From the NCBI GenBank assembly GCA_013399895.1, contig VXBA01001335.1, forward strand, positions 1-64,000: a DNA stretch of 64,000 nucleotides, in the 5' to 3' direction. Under the pieces are notes generated by a model. That model ran no database searches. It was not told where the DNA came from and saw nothing but the letters and a program-made list of their open reading frames with translations. Source of the DNA: Serilophus lunatus (lineage: Eukaryota > Chordata > Aves > Passeriformes > Eurylaimidae). A program made the translations under genes and the position numbers. Shown here piece by piece: positions 44,301 to 56,300 of the stretch (positions within the stretch are counted from its first letter, which is position 1; every line of letters begins with the position of its first letter).

Positions 44301-47300
44301 TAAAGACATGATAATAACTATTAATCTTCATTTCTTGTGGAAGCAACAAAGAGGAAATATGCCTATTTCAAGGTACAAGCAGATAAGAAAAAAGAAAGGT
44401 CACAGGAAATCATAACAGTCAAAATGATGACCAAAACATCACCGAAAAATAAATTTAGGATAAAACTTCACATTCTGCTCCACTCTGTGTTGCAGTCTAC
44501 CAAGTTAAATTTTGGGAAAATACAGCAATAAATCAAAGCACTTAACAGCACTCAGGAAAAAAACCCCCACAGCAGACAAGTAGCAATTCACCTATGACTG
44601 TCAAAAACCAAATTGTCTTACACCAACTGCTGCCTTTACGACAGTGCAACCTCAGGGACACCAAAAAAAGCAGGTATCATATTGTGTCAAAAGATCCTAA
44701 AGTCATTGAAAGATACTTTCAAAAGCAAATGAATGAACAGTTACATTGAATCTTCCACAAAAAAATCTATTGGAAAAGCCACATAAGGAAAAATTTAACT
44801 CGAAAATAGGACATGTTCCACAATTATTTAAACTAAAATTTAATACTTCTGTTCTGAACCTGTATATTAAAACAAGAGTAGATTACATCCTGAAATGCCG
44901 TGAGGCTGGGGACACTGCGAGAACTCTAGAGAACAGGATCAGATATGAAAATCTGGTCTAAAACTGAAAGGTGAAAAAATTGCAAAGGACAGTCCCACAA
45001 ATTACAATCCACTACACAAAGAAAGGCTAAAAGAAGAAAGCATATTGAAAGGTAGGAGGAAAATACAAAGAGAAGGGAAAAACAAGAAAACTAACGGGGA
45101 AAAAAAATCCTACCTTTCTCAACTAGTGGATAGAGCAAGAAGAAATAGATTTATATTACGTTTGACTTTTAAAAAAAAAGGCAAAAGGAAATAAAGCAGC
45201 AGAATGATGACCACCACTGTGAGACATGAATATACTGGAAACTTTGCAAGCAATGCTGTGACATTTTCATGGACAAAGCAAACAAAACTACTGTAATCTT
45301 CAAAATGCTGTTGAAAGAAAGAAAAAAAAATAAATGCACAGTTCTTTGAAAGCAACCACACAACATTTTGGTCCACCTGAACAGAAGAGACCCTTAAAGT
45401 GTCTCCAGAGGCACAGTGGGACTGACTAAGATGAACAAGTTTTGTGGAAAGTTTTCCCAAGAAAGAAGTGGAAAGGAATCAGAAGTTCATTAGATCTTCC
45501 AAATCAGCACAAGATGTATCATCAGCCTGCAGATATAGACATTGAAAGGACAGATCTTCCACTCATTGTCTAGGAACAACTGGTAGGTCCTGAACAGTTA
45601 AAATTGTGCAGGGCAAAGCAGACAAAAGGCTGAAATTCAGACTGAGGATTTCAAAGGAGATACTTCTGACCATGCTCAGAATAACTTTCTAGTTGATGCC
45701 CAAGTGTTACTTATACGTAAAATAATTTATTTTATATATTATATATTGATATTATATTTCAATATAAAAGTTCATATTATAAATATATTCTATATTATTT
45801 TATTAAATGTCTTCATATACTTAAGAATTTTCCTTGATGTGAAAGTACTTTCTTTAATTCATACTTAAAATATTAACTACATTTCCCTTTAAACATCTTA
45901 AAATGTATGTTAGTGGGTTTTACTGCCAGAAACTGTCAGGCATCATTGACGTAATTACCCATTTATAGTAAGATTTTAATGCTTTAATCTCCTATATTGA
46001 TGTAAATCTCAACTGCACACCTGTGTTTGCATACTCTCTTTGATGGGCTCTGTCACCTCAAATGTCAGCATTTACTTTTCTTGAGTGCTGCTTAAGGATT
46101 TCCTGTGCTCCCTGCGTGACTGACTTTGCACATAGATTATTTAATGTGCCTTAACAGCCAAAAATTATATGCCACACATAAAAAGCTTCTATATTTATCT
46201 AGATGATGACAGCACAGTCTCTAAAAAACCTTCTTCATTTCCTTTACTTTTTTGGTACATAAAGAATAGAACAGACTGAAAACATTCTGAAATATGTTCA
46301 GAACCATTTCATGATTCTCCTTTTATTGTGATAGAAAATTCAATGTATGAATCTCCCCATTTAGGGGAAAATACTCTTAAAGTATAGATTTATTCTTGCC
46401 CTCCTATCATTCTTGGCATTTTATTCAATACTATGCACTCTACCTCCTGGCCATGCTGGGATAAATCTATAGGTACAAGCACTAATATTTCAGAGTATTG
46501 TAAAGTTTTGAGCAGCAAACAAATGTATGAGTAGGCTGGGCGGCACCAGTCAGGCATCTTCCACACTTGCCAGAGAAGAGATTGGCCAAAACTATTCCTT
46601 CAAGTGACTAAACTGCAGTGCACACATTAGTAGTTCAAAGAAGTGTCTCAAATACAAACTCAAATCAAGCCTTTTTTTTTCCCCCAGAAATTCCAAGCTC
46701 CAGAGGCTTCTCACAGAAACACTAATGATGGACTAACTTAATCCAGTGCCAACTTTGTAAAAGCTTCTCAACGAAGATCTTACCTAAGCTTTACATTTCC
46801 GTAATTTATGCTAACTGCAGAGAGGCTTATTGTCAGAAACATTTAAAAAATTTTGATTTATAATAACCCTGTGCATGTAGAAACACCAATTCATTCTACT
46901 GAACTCATTATCTTTAAACTGACTACTTTGAAAAATTTATAATTTTCCTTTCGTAAGCAGAGGGCATCTTCGTAAGCTGGTAAAACTCCAGAGTTTACTT
47001 AGTTTAATAAACCTTTTGCCATTTATTTTGCTCCATCAGCAATTTAAACAGCAGCCCAATGGATATAAGAAATCCTATTAAAAAAATTCAAGCATTCTTT
47101 TTCATTAAATTCCATTTCTATTTTTAATTTCAGAAAGCTTTTGCTCTTTGATTAAAAACCTCTTTAATCACGAGATCAGAACTACTACCATATCAAACTT
47201 CTGAAATCTAATATTTTTTCTTCTAGTTGTTACTAATTTCATTCTTCCCACAACCTTGATAAGTTAGATCTTTTTACTAGGTATTCAAAAATCTTAACAC

Positions 47301-50300
47301 CTTGTTAAGTATTATCCATGAGTGGGATTGAAGATTTCTTGATTCTGTAAAGCAATAATTCTCAATTCATAATTAACAAAATCTGCAAAAAATACATGAA
47401 TACAAGTCTCACTTTCTCTTGCACACAAGCAAACAAGAGGAGAGAGGTGATTTCTCAATCATTAGGTGCAGTCTGTTGGTGCTGTAAATGCAGACAAGTG
47501 TGACAGAACTTCACTTATTCCTCCTCCCCACAAAGCAGTTGACCAGTTCTTTTATTAAACACTAAGAAACACTAAGAATCACTTCTTACAGAGGTTCTTC
47601 AAATTGTTAGCATAGCTACACACCAGACTACCCCAAGGTCTGTGCTTTAGCAGTTCTGGCCTTTTCAGATTGCAGTTCTGAAACCAGAACCACTATCTAG
47701 AAAACAGCACCTGTCTTCTTTTTAAAGAAATTTAACTAAGCTTCTTAGGGTATCCTAAACAATTAAAAGTTCCATAGCAGAATTTCTATCCATTTACCTG
47801 TATGGATTTTAGTATCAGAATTGAATTCCTTTTCCTTGAAGATCATCCCCTTTTCTATCAGGTAGAGCACAAAGTTTGATTTCCATTTTGTTTTATGCAC
47901 AATAAGGCATGAAAACATCATAACTTCTAGCAGACAATTACGAAGAGAATACTTCATTCTAATATCCTTTTTAAAGCCTTTTACAAATAGAACATTGAGA
48001 AAAAGGATACTGCTTTTAGACTGGCCTTACTTTTAGTGTCCTCTCCATAGCACCATAGAGTTTACACCTGTTTCAGATACATATGGAATTCCTAAGCAAT
48101 ATTCAAATGCTTTATACATGACAGTGCAAGGAAGGATTAGTTCTGCTTAAATTCCTATGAGAATTGAAAGCAGGGAGGGAGGAGAGGATGAGGGAAGTAG
48201 AAGCAGGGAAGTAGATTTTCAATTAAATGATGCTTTGTTGCCTCAGTACGAGTAAGAGACTAATACCTTCTTAATCATTTTGACATATGGAAGGCACATT
48301 CAGTAGCACAGAACCAAGCCATACTCCCAGCTATTTCCAGCAACCTGCAAACATTCAGTATTCAGCCTTGTGAGAATAAATGAATCTATGACAGGAGAAT
48401 ATGAGGCTGGGGAATAAGCCATGGAACTAGAGCTCCACAAACACACCATTCACTGAAAGGGCTGTTGAACCAGAGAATGGCATTTTTAATAGTCTCTCAA
48501 AGACCCAGGAAAGCCCATCAGTTACTCTCAAGGCTGAAAAATCCTATTTCATCCTCAAAATGGATTGATGCCAGATAGTTCAATCCAGCAACACACAATG
48601 TACATCAGCTACCTACCTTAGAATATTTCAGTTCTTCTAATCAAGAAGTATATTAAGAGAAAGGTTTTTTCAGTAATGATTGTACATTAGTTTTTATTAA
48701 CTTTAATTTACTCTGAGAGCTATGGGCAAACTTGGAAGTTTCCTAGCAAAGCAGTTCATAGCTTCAATACAAAATAGTAAAACCATTAACACAGAAACTG
48801 GAACTGACATTTTCCTTTAATCTACTCAAACAAAACAGTACATAACAAAAGGAACTCTTTTGTAATAGTCCTAAAACACCTCAAAAATAACAGTTTGTCT
48901 ACATAGATTTGACACTTTTAAGGTTTTTCATTAGTTTTTAATAAGCTGGAATGAGTTTAAGTCTAAAGGTAACAAAGTTTTCAACCTAATTTTTAATGAG
49001 AGCAACAACTGCAGATTAAGAGCATTTACAGATGCTTTTTGGCTTAATGGGCCAAAATCAAATGGTCAATTAAACCAAAATAGTGTAAATCAGGTGTATG
49101 TGCATTTATAAACTCTATACACAGAATTAACTATGTAGCAACAAAACTACTACCTAACTGTAACATCATTTTTCTCAAAATTATATACAAACTCTTCAAA
49201 ACAGCTGGCAATTTTTAGCTACTGTATTTAATACCAGACTTTTTTTGATTTGTTTTTTAAGTTAAATCATAGTCCTGGTTATATATGAGCTTATATAAGT
49301 ATATGTAATATATATATATACATACAACAACTAGATATTATATATACAAATAGAATGAGCTCAAATAATTCACATAATGTTTACAAACAACCAGAATCAA
49401 AATGGTTTTTAGCATGCACAAATATACCACCTTGTGTCCTCATGGGGACAATTACACAGTTAAGTTACATTATTGAGCAATCCATACAGGATTTGCATAC
49501 TTGGATTATTAAATTTTAATTATGCCTTCCACAGCTATCTTAAAAATACATGCGTTCAATGAATGCTTAATTTTTGCACAGTTTTCCAGATGTCAGTATC
49601 CACAATCAGAACAATGTATAAAGTACCCAGGTAGGTCACTGTGGTTTGCTTCAGTTTCTATAGCAAGAAGCCACATCTTAAAAATAGTAGATTGCAAAAG
49701 TTCTAGAGCAAATTTTATGAACAAAGACATATGTTGACCAAAATCATTTGCCAAGTGAAGACAATAATCTGATGAGAACAGATGGCACATACACTTCAAG
49801 TAAGAACCAAACACAGCCATTGCTTTCTTGTAACTGAAACCTTTAGAGTGAATTATCACACAATTCATTGAGAAAGCAAGGTAATTTTAACCTAAGTGTT
49901 ATTCACCTGGACAGCCTGATAAGACAGATGAATCCTTATCTGAAGAACATAGACTAGATCTATGTTCTTATCTGAAGAGTGCAAGACTAGGGACATGATA
50001 AGATGGATCCTAGAGCCCTACGGGAATTGGCTGATGTAGTTGCCAAGCCACTATCCATATTTGAAAAGTCACGGCAGTCAGTAGTCCCAGGTGACTGGAA
50101 AAAGGGAAACATGGTATCCATCTTTAAAAAGCATAGAAAGGAGAACCCTGTGAACTACCAGCCTGTCAGCCTCAGAGGTTTTCACTCTGTGCCTGGGAAA
50201 ATCATGGAACAGATCCTCCTAGAAGCTGTGCTGAGGCACATGGAGAACAGGGAGGTGATTTGTGACAGCCAACACGGCTTCACCAAGGGCAAGTCCCTCC

Positions 50301-53300
50301 TGACCAACTTACTGACTTTCTATGATGGGGCAACTACATCAGTGGACAAGGGAAGGGCTCCAGATGTCATTTATCTGGAATTCTGTAAACCTTTTGACCA
50401 AGATGATTAGAGGGATGGAGCACCTCTTGTATTAGGAAAGGCTAGGAGTATTGGGATTGTTCAGCATGGAAAAGACTTTGGGGTGGCCTAATTGTGGCCT
50501 TCAGTACTTGAAGGGACCCTACAAGGAAAGATGGAGAGGGACTTTTTACAAGGGAATAAAGTGATAGGATAAGGGGGAATGGCTTCAAACTGAAGAAGAG
50601 TCAGTTTAGATTAGGTATTAGAAAGAAATTCTTTACTGTGAGAATGGTGAGGCACTGGAACAGGCTGCCCAGAGAAGCTATGGATGTCCCATCCCTGGAA
50701 GTATTCAAGGCCAGGTTGGATGGTACTCTGAGTAACCTGGTCTAATGAAAGGTGTCCCTGCAGGACATCTGCAGGCATGGGGATTGAAACTAGATGATCT
50801 TTAAGGTCTCTTCCAATCCAAACTATTCAATGATCTAATCCATCTGGAATCTTGATTCAAAACTACCTTCTATCAGCTTTTGTAAACCTTGCTAACTAAC
50901 CTGTGTAATTACACACTGTGTCAGTTGTGTTTGTTGACTGAAACAGATATTCCCTTGTTGTAGCACAAAATTACACCACTCAATCCTCATTTCTGTGGCA
51001 TGCACACTATTCTCCAAGTTCAGAAGCTCTGTGTGGTTGGGGCTTTTTTGAAGCTATAACTGCACTTCTTATTTCTCAAACACAAGTTTATTTTTTTAAA
51101 AACTACCTTAATGAGAATTTTAAAAGATAATAGGCACAGGCAATACAGAAATTGGCATACTTACAGCTTCAAATGACAAGTTAGCATATTCCAGGAATTT
51201 CTGCATTACGCCATCGGTGAGTTGGCTAAAGCGATATCGAAAGAGATCCATTTCTTGCTGAAGAAACCAACGCCTGAGATCCTCACTGCAAAGAAATAAT
51301 AAAAAAACCCATATTCTGGATATGCATTCTCTCTTTTCTTAAAAACTAGACCTCAAACCTAGTGTGTTATGATGACTTTGGTTCAGGACCCACAAACTGA
51401 GGAGCTCGAAAGTGTAGGCAAGAAACCTCCAGTAATGAGCATTCAATTAGAAAGACCTGTGAAGATGTTTTGGAAGGACAGAGCAAGTCAATCTCAACAC
51501 TAAAAATTGCTCTGTGGGCGTCAAACCTGTCAGTCTCCCAAATGGTACCCAGCACTTTTAACTTTTTCTGGATAAGAATATTCAATTGTAGATAATGTTC
51601 TCCCTTTATAGGACAGCCCTTTTTCCACAACATGGCACAATATTTCTCTGTTGCACAATTAATGCCACAGTAAATCTGAAGAGGCAAATACATTTTGATG
51701 GGTACTTCTTTGAATTCTCACTTTTAGGGTATCTCCAGCTGACAGAACATGCTCATGCACACATCTCAGAGACTATGACAACAGTGCTCTCTATCCCTGG
51801 CAACAAATAGCCTGGAAAAAGGCAAAAGGAAAAAATATCTGGCAATAAACTTGTGTGAGGAACACAAATAGAATGTCTAATTCTCGACAAGAGAAAAAGG
51901 GGTTTAGCAACGGCAAATGAGCAAGCAGAACAAGCAAGAACACAGGAACAAGAGCCAGTAGACAGTAAAAACAACACAGAGGCCAGATCCCAGGGCTCAG
52001 ATTCACAGGCATCAGCACATGATTCAAAGCTACAGCAAGCAGGTACCAGAACACCAGTAACAAAAGCACCCTCTATGTGCAAGCACAGAATGCAGATGAT
52101 GCTGCATCTCACGACCACAGGGCACTCACTTAAACTGCCCTCTGAGAGCTACCCTATGGGACACTGCCATGGCAATTCACACAGCACACAAACACTGCAG
52201 CCTCACTTCCTTCTCACAATATTTAAGCATCTTTTCCTATTGGGAACACACAAATCACAATGGAGTTGTTTGTGGTTTTGTGGACAAAACCTCTGCCTGA
52301 AATATGGCTTGAAAAAAACCAATTATTATTCAAAGTAATTTCAGACAGAAAGGTTCTGTTAAGGTGCTTTGTAAAATATAACACTGTGGACTGTTTCAGT
52401 ACTTGGGACATATTAATCATCTGTGCAACTTCAAATGGGAATTAATGCCTTAATGATTGATTCGTTGCAGTTCTGTGGTCATCTTGGACAGTAATAAAAT
52501 TGTAGGGCATGACAATTTTACTCCTTTCCTAGTTCATCAGATTTACTTTGCATTTGTTTTTCTAAGTGGGAAAACAAACACCACCACATCCCCCCTCACC
52601 CATAAAAGCTCTCAAACAAACCACAAAAACAATTATTTATAGTCACATTGGAGGTCAGCCAGTCTTCTCTCTTTCCTTCAGGAAAGCAGATCAAACGCTG
52701 TAATCCCACCTACCCACTTAAAAAAACAAGAGAATATTACTCTTGTCTCTAAGACACACATCTATATGGATTCTTCCTACAGCCGACAAATGAGCTGACT
52801 TGATGCTACTGGGTGCGTCCAACATACACTTTAAAATCGGCTTTTCTAGGATCTTCAGCATAAAGGCATTATTTACACCATTTCTAAAGACAAACCACAT
52901 CTTATACTCATTATTCCCATGAAAAAAACTGTACACTCATTTCAGTCACATAAGTAATCAAAATCCCAAACTTAACTGAAAAGCAATGTCACCGTCATTG
53001 GATAACTGATCAAGCTGCTGCTGAAGACGAGGGAGTTGCAGGTTGTTGAATTGTAGACATTAAGATTATCTTCTTGTTTTTTGCCTCTTAATTTTCTGGT
53101 GTGCACATTACTCAACACTTAAAACCAGTTTATATATTCTCAACTATAAAAATTATATAAAACAACAGGCTCTTTTGTATTGGGAACAGCACTTGGGAGG
53201 GTGGGGTTGGAATGAAAATACTCTTCACTTCCCTGCCAAGGGAGGCAAAGGAAAAAACAGTATATTTGTTATGAGCATTTGCATGCTTTTCCTAAATCTA

Positions 53301-56300
53301 ACACTTATGACTAGCAGCTCACATTCCACAATTAATACTAGAGTTCAGTTACCAACAACTTAATAATGACTAGTGAAAATCCCAGGCATGGGCCAGACTG
53401 CAGTTTTATTAGGTCATCAACACCAGTGGATTCTCCAGAGTTCAGGTTTCAAAAAGTAGACTGCAAGGGGAACATGGGCACAGAAAACACACAATGTCTT
53501 ACTAAACATAAGAGGTGGCAATTTTAGTACACAGGTTTAATTTATCATACAGAAAAAAGTGGCAGGAAGTTCTGAAAAGGCCTCGCTAAGTTTGTTAAAG
53601 AACTTATGTCCTCGTTATGTGAGACAGACACAAACCAAAGAAAATAAAAAAAAGGCATAGAAGTATGCTTGATATTTTCCTGAATAGAAGAGTTTTGCTG
53701 TGAGAGCAGAGGCAAAATTTATTTCTTCCATCTTAAGGAAGTAAAGTGAAGATTATGCTCCTGTGACTTCCAAAGTTCTTCAAAGCCAGTTTGCTAACAT
53801 GGAGATGCAACAGGCAGAAGCAAAAATGCACAATCACATTCAACAAGCAAATACAATTGTCTTTAAATCCGCATCTGTTATGAAAGGAAATGAAACAAGA
53901 TTATTCTATTTCCTGGTCTTGACAGATATAAGTGACATTACAAGAGGTGTGAAAGAAGGGTATGGATAAGACTGTCCTCTCCAGACTGTACATACCTGTA
54001 CTATGGGAATAAGCTTTACAGTCTTGGATTTCAGAAGAAAGACAAAGCAAAGCAGAGATGATGACTACATCACAAATTTAACTGACAAGAATAGTGGAGC
54101 TGGTCACTCCAAATCAGTAAAAACCACATAAAAACAATCCCATTTGTAAGTGAGGACTGATGCAGACTAGGAAAAAAAAAAAAAAAAAAAATCAATGTAA
54201 TACTCATACCCCTGGGTGGCACTGTTGGCCAACTGGAAACTCAAAAAGGCCCTATCACAGGAAAACAAGCCTGTAAGCACAGCTGCCACAGGAACTGAAT
54301 TCAACCTAGTTTGCAGCTATGTCTATATACTTTTTCAATCACTCCTACCTGACAGCCTTCATCAATTAAATTAATGACTCGTGCCAAGCTTATTTTTCTG
54401 ACCTAGAATGATAAAAACTTGAGTATATTCTATTTGCCTCCCAATTTTGTCTTTTGGGGAACACACCAGTTTTAGACCACAGAAATATCCCCAAAGCAGT
54501 TGCTTTTCAACAGAGAATGAAAAATGCTGGGTACAGGGTCACCTCATAGTGCTTAAGATACTATTTTCTGTTTTAAAAGGAGGCACTAAATCCACCCTTT
54601 CAAGGAAACAGTAAAAGTGGAAACGGACTAAAAGCTGCTTTATTGAAATGGAGCATCAACTGTCTATAAACCAAAGCACAAAAACACATTTGCAAATTGC
54701 TTAAAGAGTGCCCTAGAGCTCTATCCATGGCCCCTCCTCCTTCTAACGGAGTCTTTCCCCCTAAAATACAAAGCCAGGCTCTTTCCTGTTAATTCTGTGG
54801 CCCAAAACAGCTTGTAATCATTTCTGCAAAGGGGTTCACCTTCTAAAAGCTGGCCACCATTGCCATGTTTATAGCCTAATTTTTAAGATACTTCCCTGAA
54901 ACACAGGCTTTGAACAGTGTCTCCCATTTATTTACTGAGCAAGAATTTCAGGCAAATAAGCTCTCATACAGAAGACAAGTGTCTTCCTTTAAAGACAGCT
55001 TGCAGAGAAGAAAAGACAGTTTAATTATCTGCATCTATCATGAAATTCAGGAAATTCCAGAGCCATTATAGATAAGTAGGGCAGGAGGAAAAAGATACTA
55101 CATCAGCAAATATTTAGCCAAGTCCTTGCTTGGTTGTTTCTGACTGAGGCAGCCTGTCGATTGGCATGCTAGCCACTGTCACACATGCCCCCCTCCCTGC
55201 TCAGCACAGAGGACACAGCCTAATGAATTCCACTCCTGTGCCAAACACCTAACCTTGAGGCTTTTGCTAGGTGGCTGTTTTGCCTTCTGTGAATCTAACC
55301 CAAACTCATTTTTCCTGAAGTCACAGACCAACCAAAAAATAGATACCTCTTGTATTCCAGATCAGATTCGTGTCACCAAACAAGTCTGCCTTCCACAGAA
55401 GCAGAATTTTTTTCAAAAATGTCACTAACTAAACAATGGTCTAAATAATAAGTAAATGTTTAAAGTAAAGATTTACAAGAGAGGAAGCCAAACTGACTAT
55501 TCAAAATGCCACTAGCTGCATAAGAAACATTAAATTTTTAAGGTGCCTTTCAGTACCAAGGATACTACCTCCTAGAGGGTTTTGGTAAGCTTATAACGAA
55601 GGTAGAGCAAGATGATTTCTTACAAGAATCAGCAGGACCAGTATGACTAAGGGAATTTATAAAAATACAATATAGGCACTCAAAAGAAACCAATATTACA
55701 TTTGCTGCTCACAATCACAAATTACACACATAGACTACAGAAGGGTAGAAGGAATTTCAGTTGTAATTTTGTTATTCAACTTGCTCTTTTTTTCAGGATT
55801 TCAAGCTATACTATCAGAGTCAATGCAGTGAAGGCTGGTATTGATCTTCACATCCACAACCTGTTCCTCACTGTACCTGCATCCCAGATCTCACTGGCTC
55901 ATCGATCACACGCATTGACAAACTGTCTTCAGCACAGCCCAGATGCCTCTTGGAAGGACAACATGATGAAAAGTGAATGACACAGAAGATTTCAGGATGT
56001 TTACAAGGCAACCAGGGCCCGTCATGGTGAGACTCCATCCACCTGGAGGCTTTTGAAGCCTCTGCTGCTTCCTATTCTGATCAGATGTTCTGGAGCAGGA
56101 GCCCAAACCCATTTCAAATGAAAGCCCCATTAATTCCAGATCCCTTTCTTGGCTTAGACCACAATCCCTCCTACTCACCTTCCTGGTCTGTTTTTGCTTA
56201 CAAATCTGTATCCAGCTATAGCAGCACTTCAGTCATGTCAGCTATCACAGTATCACAGCATGTATTCTACCACATTCACTTGACTTAAATGAACTACATT

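Larger units (their letters stand above)
36587..51164 (-). other. PRIM2: PRIM2 intron 4
   Basis: The intron is 14.6 kb. It holds a minus-strand CR1 fragment (37.3 kb), a deleted plus-strand CR1 (50.0 kb) and AT-rich simple tracts near 45720-45800 and 49290-49345. The rest (roughly 37.8-49.9 kb) is unique-looking AT-rich sequence in which I see no exon or RNA gene. Confidence 0.85.
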
